NCBI RefSeq assembly: GCF_029784135.1
Contig: NC_073745.1
Location: 106,712,365-106,776,364 of the forward strand
Origin: Toxorhynchites rutilus septentrionalis
Taxonomy: Eukaryota; Arthropoda; Insecta; Diptera; Culicidae
DNA length: 64,000 bases
Direction of reading: 5' to 3'
Part shown: one piece after another, positions 34,471-46,215 of the stretch
Numbering within the stretch: position 1 is the first letter of the stretch
Layout of the letters: every line of letters starts with the position of its first letter
Notes under the pieces: generated by a model
The model's input: the letters and a program-made list of their open reading frames with translations, nothing else
What the model was told of the DNA's origin: nothing
The model's database searches: none
Translations under genes and position numbers: made by a program

Positions 34471-37400
34471 TTCAAATAGAGAGGTCGGAGATATCACTGT
34501 TTTACAGTGGAATTGTCGTAGTCTTATCCCTAAATTGGATACATTCAAAATTTTAATTCATAACTACAATTGTGATGTTTTTGCTCTGTCCGAAACTTGG
34601 CTTTCTTCGCGAGATGATATCTCTTTCCACGATTTTAATATTATACGCTTGGACCGTGATGATAGATACGGAGGGGTGCTTTTGGGGATCAATAAGTGCC
34701 ACTCATTTTTTAGAATTGACCTTCCACCTATTGGAGGGATCGAAGCTGTTGCTTGTCATGCAAACATCAGAGGCAAAGACCTCTGTATTGTCAGCTTGTA
34801 TTGGCCTCCGAGAGCTGCGGTTAGCCGCAAACAACTTGATGACATGTGCTCACTCCTTCCTGAGCCACGATTGATCTTGGGAGACTTCAACTCTCACGGA
34901 ACTGCCTGGGGGGAACAGTACGACGACAATCGTTCATTGTTGATATATGACCTTTGTAACAGCTTCAATATGACCGTTTTGAACACTGGGGAAACAACAC
35001 GTGTACCTAAACCTCCTGCTAACCCAAGTGCTCTTGACCTCTCGCTTTGCTCGAATTCACTATCGTTAGATTGCAAGTGGAATGTAATCCAGAACCCCAA
35101 CGGTAGTGATCACTTGCCAATCAAAATTTCCATCACCATTGGGTTGAATTCTTCTGAATCTATAAACATGGTATATGACCTCACAAGACACATTGACTGG
35201 AAAAAATATGCGGACGCGATTGCTCTAGCCATCAATTCCAGAGATGGTTTACCTCCATTGGAGGAGTATAACTTCCTTTCTCGTTTGATCTATGACAGCG
35301 CGGTTCGCGCTCAAACGAAACCCATCCCAGGTTCCACCATTTCCCGAAGGCCTCCCAATCTATGGTGGGATAGCCAATGTTCCAAGCTTTATGTAGAAAA
35401 ATCGAATGCATTTAAAGCTTTTCGGAAACGTGGAACCCCTGAAAATTTTCAAACGTATTTAGCCCTTGAAGATCAATTTAAAAACTTAATCAAAGGGAAA
35501 AAAACGTGCTTATTGGCGAAATTTCGTGGGAGGTTTGTCACGAGAAACGTCAATGAAAAAATTATGGAAAGTGGCTCGAAACATGAGAAATCGCTCTTCA
35601 ACGAATGAAAGCGAAGAATATTCACATCGATGGATTTTTAATTTTGCACGGAAGGTTTGTCCTGATTCCGCTCCTGTGCAAAAAATTGTTCGAGATATAC
35701 CACAAGGTAGGTGCGATCTTGATTCCGAGTTTTCGATGGTAGAATTATCTCTTGCTCTGCTCTCATGTAACAATTCTGCTCCGGGATCGGATAGAAATAA
35801 GTTCAACTTGCTGAAAAACCTCCCTGATGTGGCGAAACATCGCTTGTTGAATTTATTCAATCGGTTTCTGGAGAATAATATTGTTCCAGATGATTGGAGA
35901 CAAGTACGAGTTATAGCTATTCAAAAACCCGGAAAACCCGCGTCCGACTTCAATTCGTACCGCCCAATAGCAATGCTGTCTTGTATACGGAAATTGTTGG
36001 AGAAAATGATCTTGTTTCGCCTTGATCGATGGGTTGAAACGAATGGCCTACTCTCAGATACACAATATGGGTTCCGCAGGGGCAAGGGGACGAATGATTG
36101 TCTTGCGTTGCTTTCTTCAGAAATTCAAATGGTTTACGCCGAAAAAAAACAAATGGCTTCAGTATTCTTGGACATAAAGGGGGCCTTCGATTCTGTTTCA
36201 ATAGAGGTTTTGTCGGACAAATTACACTCTTGGGGTCTGCCGCCTCTATTGAATAATATGTTATATAACTGGCTTTGTGAGAAACATTTGAACTTTTCTC
36301 ACGGAGATTCGGCAGTACGTCGGGTCTCTTACATGGGCCTCCCCCAGGGCTCATGTTTAAGCCCCCTTTTGTACAACTTCTATGTAAGCGACATCGACAA
36401 TTGCCTTACACAAAATTGCAGCCTAAGACAACTTGCAGATGATGGAGTGGTGTCTGTCGTAGGACCAAACGAATCCGACCTGCAAGGACCCTTACAAGAT
36501 ACTATGAACAATTTTTCAACCTGGGCCATTGGGCTAGGGATCGAATTCTCCACGGAGAAAACAGAGATGGTGGTTTTTTCTAGGAAGCATAGACCAGCAA
36601 AACCAAAGCTTCAACTTTTGGGTAAACCGATCACTCATGCTATGTCATTCAAGTATCTTGGGGTTTGGTTCGACTCCAAATGTACTTGGGGGGCCCATAT
36701 TAGGTATCTGAGTAAAAAATGCCAACAAAGAATAAACTTTCTCCGTACAATTACCGGCACCTGGTGGGGAGCCCACCCAGAAGATCTTATAATGTTGTAT
36801 CGAACAACTATTCTCTCAGTGATGGAGTATGGCAGTTTCTGTTTTCAATCAGCTGCCAAAACACACCTCATTAAACTCGAGCGAATTCAGTATCTTTGTC
36901 TCCGTATCGCGTTGGGATGTATGCCCTCAACGCATACCATGAGTCTCGAGGTTTTGGCAGGCCTACTCCCACTAAAAGATCGCTTCAATTTATTATCTCT
37001 TCGGTTCTTCATCCGGTGTAAGGTCATGAACCCATTGGTGATCGGAAATTTTGAGCAGCTGATCGAGCTAAATTTTCACTCCGGATTCATGAGTTCATAT
37101 CATGAATTCATCTCCATGCAGGTTGATCCTTCTTCGTATATTCCCAACCGTGTTTGTTTCCCTGACTACATCAATTCCTCTGTGCATTTTGATCTGTCCA
37201 TGAAGCAAGATATCCATGGATATTCAGATTACCAACGATCGAGGATCGCTCCAACGATCTTCGATGAAAAGTATGGGGGTATCAATTGCGATAATATGTA
37301 CTTTACTGATGGGTCCACTATAAACGAGTCCACAGGATTTGGAGTGTTCAACGAATTTTTTAGCACCTCACACAGTCTTCAGAATCCTTGCTCAGTGTAT

Positions 37401-38147
37401 ATTGCTGAATTGGCAGCAATTCATTGGGCGCTGGACAGCGTCGCCTCACGACCTGTTGAACACTATTACATTGTAACGGATAGTCTTAGCTCTGTCGAAG
37501 CTATCCGTTCAGTGAGGCCGGAAAAGCACTCGCCGTACTTCCTTGAGAGAATACGAGAAATTTTGAGTGCTTTATCCAGACGCTGTTATGTCATTACCTT
37601 TATCTGGGTCCCTTCACATTGCTCCATTCCGGGTAATGAGAAGGCTGACTCATTAGCAATGGTAGGTGCAATTGAAGGCGATATTTATCAGCGTCAAATC
37701 GCCTTCAATGAATTTTATTCTTTAGTCCGCAAAAATACCATCGCTAACTGGCAACGCAAGTGGAATGAAGATGAATTGGGCCGGTGATTTCACTCGATTA
37801 TCCCTAAGGTTAGCCTCAAACCGTGGTTCAAAAGTCTGGACTTGAGTCGGGACTTTATTCGCACCTTCTCCCGACTCATGTCCAATCACTGTTCGTTAGA
37901 TGCACTACTCTTCCGTTTCAATCTTGCCAGCAGCAATCTCTGCGTTTGTGGCCAAGGTTATCACGACATCGAGCACATTGTTTGGTCGTGCGAGGTGTAT
38001 CTGGTCGCCGGATCGAATTTAAAAAACTCCCTTCGGGCCCGAGGAAGACAGCCCAATGTGCCGGTGAGAGATGTGTTGGCTCGGTTAGACCTTGATTACA
38101 TGTCCCATATATATGTTTTCCTTAAAGCTATAGATCTTCGTGTGTGA
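34463..38147 (+). pseudogene. LINE ORF2: endonuclease, reverse transcriptase, RNase H
   Basis: ATG at 34463 overlaps the ORF1 stop by 8 bases. Domains: APE-type endonuclease (LQWNCRS, SETWL, ILGDFNSHG, SDHLP) to about 35150; reverse transcriptase with FLDIKGAFDSV (motif A), GLPQGSCLSPLLYN (motif B) and QLADDGVV (motif C, LADD in place of YADD); RNase H with TDGST, AELAAIHWAL, TDSLSS and WVPSHCSIPGNEKADSLA, so its D-E-D-D set is present; then a C-terminal cysteine motif CVCGQGYHDIEHIVWSC. Two lesions: one extra A in the A7 run at 35498-35504 shifts the frame, and TGA at 37785-37787 interrupts the tail, after which the same frame continues to 38147. Confidence 0.92.
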
Positions 38148-38482
38148 TTGCTCCTACATCCTTATACCCTCCTTTCCTTCCTTTGCGGGTAATTCGTCCC
38201 CTTGCTGTAAATAGTAGAATAAGTTGAAATGTAAATACACTATAGATATACGAATAGATTTATAAATTGAGTGTTCATCAACATTGTTACAATTTCCTTA
38301 TATCCCATCCTTCTCCTAAAAATATGTCACCCTTCTAAACTCGAGTACACCGCGAGTAATCGGTTTTCCACCTTACTAACCATAGATGTAAGGAAATTGT
38401 TTATATATATAGTTTTAAAATTATATTTAAGAATTCGGCTCCATTAAACTTAAGTAACTGAGCCTGTAAAAATAAACGAATT
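38148..38482 (+). other. LINE 3' untranslated region
   Basis: Non-coding stretch between the ORF2 stop and the A tail. AATAAA lies at 38471-38476, 7 bases before the tail begins in TTAAAA. Confidence 0.7.
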
Positions 38483-38502
38483 AAAAAAAAAAAAAAAAAA
38501 AA

Positions 38503-38513
38503 TTTCAATTCAT
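38503..38513 (+). repeat. Target-site duplication, LINE 3' side
   Basis: Exact copy of 32373-32383 immediately after the A tail; foldback arm sequence (CAAAAATTTTAGTACTAAAA) continues from here. Confidence 0.9.
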
Positions 38514-39174
38514 CAAAAATTTTAGTACTAAAAAATATTGAAATTTCGAAATTTTTTTTTTGGGATTTTGAGATTCAGTACTACTCTAATTCATATTGAA
38601 ATGTGTTTCTAAGGCTTTTCTAGATATGTGTGATTTTTTTCATATTTTTTCAGTGTTGCGCGGTACAAAAAAAACTTTTTTTTTATATTTCCAAAGAGTC
38701 TGGCTGGGTAAGGGAGTAAAGAGTCCTGCAAACCAAATCACCAGCTGTATGGAAAATATTTTATAGGGTACTAAATAAAACATTTTGGCAGTAGTACCAT
38801 ATATTTGAGTCCTTATATGGTACACCATAGGACCTAGGGTGGAAAGTGCACCTTTTGGTTTTTTTCACGCCATTCTCAACAGCTTTGAGACTAAAATATG
38901 AACAAAAATGCTGAAAGTACATCTTACTTAGGTGTATCGATCAAAATTTTCAAACAATTTTTTCATCAGAAGATCAAACACAAAAAAAAATTAAATTAAT
39001 TTTTATTTTTATTTTAAACTAGCTGACCCGGCAAACTTCGTCCCGCCCAAAATTTGTTTTTTGTTATCAATACCTTCAAACATTCACGTTTTCTTACTAT
39101 GAGCAAGTTCATGGGTCCAATCGCAGAACTGTTCATTGATTGATCTTCTTATCGACCCCGTTTAATTTTATATG

Positions 39175-39770
39175 GCAGCTCCCCCTTAGAGAGGGGGGTG
39201 GAGTGTCTTACCACCGTAAAAACATTTATTGCATCCTAAAACTTCAATATGCCCAATTTGGTTTCATTTGCTCGATTAATTCTCGCGTAATGCAGAAATT
39301 TCTGTTTCATTTGTATGGAAGCCCCACCCCCTCTAAGAGGAAGGAGAGGAGTATCTAACCACCATAGAAACAGTTTAATTTGCTTGATTAACTTTCGAGT
39401 AATGCAGAAATTTGAGTTTTTTTTTGTATGGCAGCAACCCCCCTCCCCCCTTAGAGAAGGGTGTGGAACGTCTAACCACCATATAAACATTTATTAGACC
39501 CTAAAACTTCCATATGCCTAATTTGGTTCCATTTTCTTGATTAATTTTCGAGTAATGCAGAAATTTGCGTTTCATTTGTATGGCAGCCCCCCCTTAAAGA
39601 GGGGGTAAAGAGTCTTACCACCATAGAAACATTTATTGTACCCTAAAACCTACATATGCCAAATTTCGTTTCATTTGCTTGATTAATTTCTCGAGTAATG
39701 TAGAAATTTGTGTTTAATTTGTATGGCAGCCCCCACCTTAGACAGGGGGGAAGGGTCTCAAACTATGACG
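39175..39770 (+). repeat. Minisatellite, about 140 bp unit, four copies
   Basis: Each unit has GGCAGC(C)CCCC, TTAGAGA or TTAAAGAGGGG, TCTTACCACC, ATAGAAACATTTATTG, a CCCTAAAAC box, and TAATGCAGAAATTTG-TGTTTCATTTGTATGG. Copies begin near 39173, 39316, 39424 and 39581, with a last one near 39728. Confidence 0.8.
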
Positions 39771-39851
39771 AAAACCTTCACCGGCCCCAAAAACCCCTAC
39801 ATACCTATTTTCTTGTTGATCGGTTCAGTAGTTTCCGAGTCCTTAAGAATC

Positions 39852-40187
<336 letters not shown>

Positions 40188-40249
40188 GGCATTTCGAAAT
40201 TTTGAAAAAAAAAATTACTCTGAGTTTCATTTTTTATGTTACCAATTAT

Positions 40250-40602
40250 CGACCCAATATTCCAGTTATAGATTCGAATTCCAGATTCAAATTTCTGATT
40301 CAGATTCCAGACTCTGATTCTAAATTCTGATTCCAGCTTCCAGACTCCAGACTTAGATTAAAAATTTAGACTCCTTGGTTAAATTCTAGATTCTGATTCA
40401 GGATTGAAAACCAGATTCAGAGCATAGTTTTGAATATTAGATTCTTTACAATTACAAATTCTGAGTTCTATTGTAGTTTCATATCTCGTGTTTCCAAATT
40501 CTGATTTAAGATTTAAGTTCAATATTCAAATTCCGGATTCTGTTCTAAGGCACTGATTCCAGACACTGAATCGGATTCAGATTGAATCCAATTCAGTCTT
40601 CA
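40250..40602 (+). repeat. Degenerate GATTC/CAGATTC simple repeat
   Basis: Words such as CAGATTC, CTGATTC, TAGATTC and CCAGACTC recur every 7-20 bases over 350 bases, and the pattern resumes after the SINE (40889-40960: CAGATTCAGAATGCC, CTCAGATTCC). It looks like a decayed short-unit array. Confidence 0.75.
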
Positions 40603-40618
40603 GATCATTTCAGATTCA
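40602..40618 (+). repeat. Target-site duplication of SINE copy 2, left
   Basis: AGATCATTTCAGATTCA, repeated exactly at 40889-40905. Confidence 0.9.
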
Positions 40619-40888
40619 TGGTGCTCCCGTGGCCGAGTGGTTAGCGTCATAACTAACATGCCGGGTGTTCGGGTTCGATTCATCCGATCGGGGGAATTTT
40701 TCGTCAAAGAAATTTCCTCCGACTTGCACTGTGATCACGCGTATTCTAGAGCTTGCCACTCAAAATGCATTCAAGGCGTGTTATTTGGCATAGAAATCTC
40801 AACTAAGTACTAATAAAAATGACGTAAGTAATACTACGTTGAGACGGCGAAGTTCCTCTAGGAACGTTAGTGCCATTGAAGAAGAAGA
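40619..40888 (+). mobile_element. tRNA-derived SINE, copy 2 (full length)
   Basis: 270 bp. The tRNA-like head GTGCTCCCGTGGCCGAGTGG has an A box (TGGCCGAGTGGTTAGCG) and a B box (GGTTCGATTC) for RNA polymerase III; the body has CGCGTATTCTAGAGCTTGCC; the 3' end has GTTCCTCTAGGAACGTTAG and a GAAGAAGAAG tail. Perfect 17 bp target duplications flank it (40602-40618, 40889-40905). The tail repeat suggests it borrows a LINE machinery that recognises a short-repeat 3' end. It may belong to a Feilai-like mosquito family, which I cannot confirm. Confidence 0.9.
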
Positions 40889-40905
40889 AGATCATTTCAG
40901 ATTCA
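40889..40905 (+). repeat. Target-site duplication of SINE copy 2, right
   Basis: Exact copy of 40602-40618 following the GAAGAAGAAG tail. Confidence 0.9.
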
Positions 40906-43290
40906 GAATGCCGAGAACTCAGAACTCAGATTCCAAAGCGGGATTACAATTATTAAATTTTGAGAGAAAACAAAAAAGTAAACAAAGGAAAACAATATAG
41001 TTCAATCGAATGTCATTCAAATAATAATGAATGAGTTATACAACGAAGCATAAATGATGGTTCTCATCACTGCCATATTGGATACAGTATAGGAAAAGAT
41101 AGATCTTGCAACGGCCAGATACTTATCATACCACCCACGTGTGCTAAGCAGAGAGACAACATCATTAGAAAGGTGCCATCATTATTTTCGATTGTATTAC
41201 TTTTCTCTATATCCTCTGCTAGGCGAACAGAGGGTACAAACAATCAGGAGCTGACAGAACCATAAACAAGTTCGGCCATACCATCAAATCCCTTCCCGGT
41301 CAGTGCATATTGAAGTGGGATACGTGGGGTATCCCGGCCGGCATCGTGTCACCCGTTCCCATTCGAGGGGCCAAACCTTAAATGAGACGTGTAGAGTTTG
41401 TCAGATAATTTGGCCCCGTATCTACTTGGGAGACGGGGGGGAGGGGTTTCGTTTGGCCGTAACCCACTTTCGACATGTTTCGACTCTACGGAATTGTTCA
41501 CAAATGATTCTCTTGAAACTCATCCGTTTCGGATAGACTTCGGATTCATACACACACATTTACATACACCCACACCTACTTGGTTCCGGTGGTTAGGTTT
41601 GTCAATTGGACCAAGGGGCAGGAAAGGAATGGCGTCGGTGGGCACAGCCAAGTGGAAACAAAAATGTTATGGGGAAACCAACAAACGAAGCCACATTCGG
41701 AACGAAGCAGCTAGCGTTACCACAAATGGACCGAACAAAAGGAAGAAGTTTGTTGTTTCTTTTTTGATTTTTTTTTTTGTTATATCCTTCGAAGGACGGA
41801 ACAAAGTTTAGGACAATTTAGACCGAATGTGGATTGTACTGAGACAGGTTCTGCTCCGTAGCTACTGTTTCTTGTACTCATCGTTATTCGCAGATGTCTT
41901 TACTCCAAATCATCACAAGAGGACCGTCACGGAAGTGGGACAGCAAAGGACGAGTCCAGACTGTATCTCTCCACCATATCGCGTCTGCGGCTGATACCTA
42001 TGTAAAGACGACGAAGACGAGGAGATGCTAAAGAAAGGGTTATATACATAATTTATTCAATTTTTCTTCTCCACTCGTCGCACGGCATGACGAAATGACA
42101 TTCAAGATATATCGGCAAGGAGAATCGTATAAAATAGAAGGTCAGCCGGAGGAGCCACAAATTCCCACTTCTCGCCGGGCACTACTCGAGAGAATTGTCC
42201 CTTCCTATTTGTTCATCGTTTCATTTTTTTTCGATCCATATTTTTCCGCTGAAAAAAGTGTGCATATACATATGTGTTCGACAAGATGCTTCAAGAAGCC
42301 AATGGTTTGCCGAGAGCCATCCATTCATCGTTGGGGGTCGGGAAAGCGGGTGAAAAAAGAAACGAAAAGCGAATGAGTGAACGGCCACAGAACTGACAGG
42401 AAATTGGTTCAAGTGGCCATTCCAGTGGCTAGTCTCCGTGATGGTCGGCACTATTGCAATGAAGACGATGGCCTCTCTCTCTATCTCTGTCTGTGATGTT
42501 TCACAAACATTGTACTGTTTGAACGGAATGGATACGGTTTTGGTCACCGCAGGAATTGTAATGGAAATAATAACACTAAGGAGAAAAAAAAGGATCTCCT
42601 GCCATTCATCGGTTCCCTGTTTGGGATTGCTTGTGCGGGATGGGATGAAAAAAGAAAAATAATGATGTAGTTGGTCGGCAAAGTGGCAGTAATTCGTCAA
42701 CTGTGGGAGTGTTTTCCGACCGGGAAGAAAAAAAACACAATGGCCTGAAAAATTAATCTAATTTGGAGGATATAGAGATATCGATCATCATCCCGAGGGT
42801 GGAGGAGATAGATGTCAGGACATGATGGAGGATAATACGTTGTACGGCGGAAGTGATCGGCCGGACGAGCTCAGGGTGAACTCCGAAATAGAGTATCAAT
42901 TCAATCTGAAATGTGACGAATTGGGTAGAATTTGTATTCCAAAAGGCAACCTTCTCTTTCTGGGACAAAATATAATTCATTGACAGAAACATTAACCCCG
43001 GAAGACATAAATTGAATGTTTTTTGTCTATCTTCGGGAGGAAATGTGATGATAGATGAAATAGATTTGATGATTGAAGGAAGTTTGATGATTTATTTTTC
43101 CTCCACATTTGATTCCAGGCAAAAACATTTGTATTGTGGAACACAGCGGATATGTATTTGCCTGTCTATGGAAGAAATAGTATTACGGATAGTTCAAAGA
43201 AGATAAGTGCTTCAATTTGCATAGTAAAATTCTAATGATCGTACATTATTATTCCTTTCCATAATAAAAGACTTGTTCCATTCAAGGTAT
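40906..43290. other. Non-repetitive island 4, no gene seen
   Basis: From about 41050 to 43000 the DNA is GC-richer and unlike the rest of the window. Open frames (for example 42221-42700 on the minus strand) have low-complexity or motif-free translations, and opposite-strand frames overlap, so I do not call a gene. Confidence 0.4.
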
Positions 43291-43670
43291 AAATTCAAAC
43301 GCCAAAACCTGTCAATAAATTCCATCAAGTACTGCTCGCAACTGGACAAATTCAGAATAACGGCAAGAATTTGCCGAGACGAAAAGCGTCATGTTCCATC
43401 AATACAATGCCAGACCTCATGTATCTTCGACAATTCGATTTATTAAATTTTTGTTGGCATGAGATATTGGATCCGCAGTGCTAATCAGATATTTTGCACT
43501 TTCAAATTGTCACTTGTCCTAGTTTCTGTAAATTTCTCTCGAGGGCAAAAACATAAAAAGGCAACTTAGTCAGTTTTTCGGCGAAAAATCAAACAAGATA
43601 TGGGAGGATAAAGCTGTGTGAAAGATGCTAATAATACATCCGAATGAACACCGACATCGACCGATGACCG
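43291..43670 (+). pseudogene. mariner transposase fragment, C-terminal half
   Basis: Broken frames read YCSQLDKFRITARICRDEKR, MFHQYNARPHVSSTIRF (catalytic D of HQDN changed to Y), then GKNIKRQLSQFFGEKSNKIW, the typical C-terminus of a mariner transposase. The block around the third aspartate is degraded or deleted. No termini are recognised. Confidence 0.7.
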
Positions 43671-43964
43671 TTATACGAGACGTGGATTTATGGGTATTAC
43701 ATGCAAACCAAATATCAAGATACTAAATAGTGAATGTGTGAAAGACCAAGATAAGAAATACCATGTTTATTCGGTTAAAAGAGAAGAAGTATTGATTTCA
43801 TCCATGAAAAAAGGGCATCACAATCATTTACCAGAAATCTGGAAAGATACTTTGAGTTTAATTTTAATGTTTTGAGATGCCTGCGAGAACTCGTCAAAAA
43901 CGGAACGACTTTTTTGTATGATGTTCTTTCGTGATAACACACCTGACTCGTGGGCGTTATTTCT
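43671..43964. other. No gene seen
   Basis: AT-rich spacer with one 61-codon open frame lacking recognisable motifs. Confidence 0.35.
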
Positions 43965-44180
43965 AACAGTTCGGCTGAAAAGTTCTTAAGGTTGACGTCT
44001 AGATGGCGCTTCTTGCAAAAATCTACTTGACTATCACAAAGCTTCATCTTTCAATGGATACGTGTCAAAGTTTGACAGCAATCGGTCGATTGGTTCGTTA
44101 GTTACAGCATTGAGAGTGAAGCAAATTTTGTAATTGTAAAAAAAAATGGAAAAATCCGAATTTCGTGTATTGAATTCCGA
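43965..44180 (+). pseudogene. mariner 5' end and transposase N-terminus
   Basis: GTTCGGCTGAAAAGTTCTTA is a mariner-type terminal sequence, followed by a leader and an ATG at 44146 reading MEKSEFRVL, the opening of a well-known mariner transposase type, before a stop codon. Everything after the first dozen residues is lost. Confidence 0.65.
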
Positions 44181-44470
44181 TTTATTGATTGCTGGTTCGG
44201 TTTGAACAATATTTTGTTCATAGATGGATTCTACGGTACTACGAGCAGTATCGCTTCATTCACTGATATTCCGAGGTTTGTTTTGATGCTCATCAATACC
44301 TTTCAATTCAGGTGACGACCGTAAGTTCCACTACGACTCCTCGTTTGATCCGCTCGTGGAAAGCTCTGAGCATGTCACACACGATAGTTTGAGCGATATT
44401 CAACTGTTTTGCAATTGTCGCACTCGATCATGTTTAGTTCTCAGCGTGGGTATGCAAGTTTATTTTCTGG
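44181..44470 (-). pseudogene. Tc1/mariner transposase N-terminal fragment
   Basis: Minus-strand broken frames read TIAKQLNIAQTIVCDMLRAF, KVLMSIKTNLGISVNEA and TVE, consistent with the helix-turn-helix half of a Tc1/mariner transposase (IAKQLNIAQ; IK.NPGISVRDAA). It abuts the mariner head at 43965-44180 in the opposite orientation. Assignment rests on short motifs only. Confidence 0.45.
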
Positions 44471-45171
44471 CTCTCGTCTTCTAGCTAGAATAACTTCTGA
44501 ATCGTTGTACGAAAATCGATGAAAATTTCATCATTAGATCATTTTAAAAACAAATCGCATAAACGATATCTACAAAAAATAATGTTGCGAAAATTGTCCA
44601 GGAATGGAAACTTTTGCCACAGGGCTAATGGATATTCGTAGTAACGGCTATTTCGACTCAATACAAATAAGAAATCAAGACGTCAAGTAGAGGGATGTAT
44701 TATAGATACACTTGAAATGGACACTCGGGAATTTATTGACAATTTTTTAGCAAAAATATACAAACTACCTAAAACAAAGCAAAAACCTTTTGAAAGTTGA
44801 AAAATGCATGGTAATCAAAAATACACTATCAATCAATTTTCGCAATCCGATTACAATAAAATGGACCGAAAATTGAAAAACCGATATACAAGTGTGAGGC
44901 AATTCTGGAGCACACTTAGTCCATAGTTCAAACCTTAAAATGAAAACTTTACTGTTGTCAAACGGTGTTCATTTTTAACGGAAGGAACATGTGTGAAATT
45001 GTAATTAAAAATAAATGGTTGAATAACAAAAATATGTGTCATCGTTTGCAGTATTTCAGTAGTTATCTTAATATTTGCTGTAGTTTTATGTCAATCTGGG
45101 AGCTGTTTTAGGGCCACGTAAACTTTCATGGGGGATGGGAGTGCAGCCGAAATGTACGCTCGGCAAAAATA
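44471..45171. other. No gene seen
   Basis: AT-rich DNA with no recognisable coding, repeat or RNA gene. Confidence 0.4.
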
Positions 45172-46215
45172 TTAGGTTGGGGAAAAAGTAATCCATTATT
45201 TTCTCGGTAACTGGCTTTAGTGATCAATATCTCGCGTACTATAGATCATACAAATTCAAGTTTAGGCTCGTTGCGAAGGTGACACTTAACACTAAAAAAA
45301 ATTGTTGTGTTGTTGTTCGTTCCACTCAGTTGTGAGTTACAGGGTGTTAACAATGGAAGTAAAAAAAAAGAAAATTGCGTACGTTTTACACTTTTTCTTT
45401 GGTGAAGGCTGTTCAATACTACAAGATAGTACTAGAGGATAGCGACGTGAGCAGGAGTCGACAATCTCCTCGCACCATTGATTCGACAACCGACAACCTG
45501 CTACCTTCTAGTAAACAATATTGGAATACACAAAAATATCGGCTCAAGAGAGCGAAATAGAATTATGTAAATATATAATGTATTGTGGATGTCTAAAACC
45601 TCTTTATGTTGTACCTCTAAATGATTGATTATGTTTCAGACCACCAAGGCAAAAGGTTGCCATGATTGTCAATTTTATTTGTGTAGTTTAAGTCCAATAA
45701 ATATAATTGTAATTTTGTTATAAATACTGTAGTGTAGTATTGTGAATATACTGTTGCTATTGAACATTAAGTGTTTTCATTTAAACACTGGAAACCTTGA
45801 TTGCGAAGAAAGACAGGAAGACTACAGTTCAGCACCCGAGAACCAGATCCCATTCAAAGGCGAAAATGCTAGCCAGACCGCTGAAATTGTGAGTGTTGTT
45901 TATGGTGCCGTTACTGTAATGTTTAATTTATTTTTTCTTTTGTTTATTTTTTCTTTTTTATTTAAAAAATATATATTTTTAGTGCAATACTTAATTTCAA
46001 TCTATACTGTAAACGCTGTGAACCGCTTGACACTAGCGATTGACTATAAACGACCAAAATTGGCCAACGCAACATCTCTTGCGTTCCATCAAGACAACGC
46101 AATGCCACACAACTCCGGGAGCTTGATTGGAATGTTTTCATGCATTCACCATATAGTCTGGACCAGGAACCAAGCGATTACCACCTTTTCCTCGTATTGT
46201 AAAACTTTCTGAGTG
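45172..46215 (+). pseudogene. mariner element split by a solo LTR
   Basis: Left terminus TTAGGTTGGGGAAAAAGTAA at 45172. ATG at 45353 opens MEVKKKKIAYVLHFFFGEG; the LTR interrupts right after this, and the frame resumes as ENASQTAEIVSVVYGAVTV at 45862. A large internal deletion (45925-46015) follows, then RLTLAIDYKRPKLANATS and FHQDNAMPHNSG from the catalytic core (second aspartate) before the reading is lost near 46215. The right terminus is not found. Empty-site codons read cleanly across the LTR, so the LTR arrived when the mariner was already resident. Confidence 0.85.
45410..45856 (+). mobile_element. Solo LTR, probably copia-type, 447 bp
   Basis: Begins TGTTCAATACTACAAG and ends CCCATTCA (TG...CA), and is flanked by the exact 5 bp duplication AAGGC (45405-45409, 45857-45861). 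Removing it and one AAGGC restores an uninterrupted mariner codon run. A TATA-like TATGTAAATATATAATG lies near 45563 and AATAAA at 45696-45701. No internal retrotransposon sequence is present, so it formed by LTR-LTR recombination. The TGTT start and 5 bp duplication favour Ty1/copia, though gypsy or BEL are not excluded. Confidence 0.85.

Larger units (their letters stand above)
32384..38502 (+). mobile_element. Near-complete non-LTR retrotransposon (I/Loner type)
   Basis: 6.1 kb element with a roughly 500 base 5' untranslated region, ORF1 (gag-like), ORF2 (endonuclease, reverse transcriptase, RNase H, zinc-knuckle tail), a 3' untranslated region, AATAAA at 38471 and a 20 base A tail (38483-38502). 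An exact 11 bp duplication flanks it. RNase H plus ORF1 with three CCHC knuckles places it in the I/R1/LOA assemblage; I/Loner is my best guess. It inserted into foldback copy A2. Only two ORF2 lesions are apparent, so it is young. Confidence 0.92.

Noticed and set aside
35498..35504. Programmed ribosomal frameshift in LINE ORF2
   Set aside because: The shift needed is +1 (or -2), not the -1 slip favoured by an A-run, it falls between domains of one polyprotein, and related LINEs read through; a one-base insertion explains it more simply.
42221..42700. 159-codon minus-strand frame in island 4
   Set aside because: No domain is recognisable, overlapping frames are open on the other strand, and composition follows T- and A-runs; not enough support for a gene.
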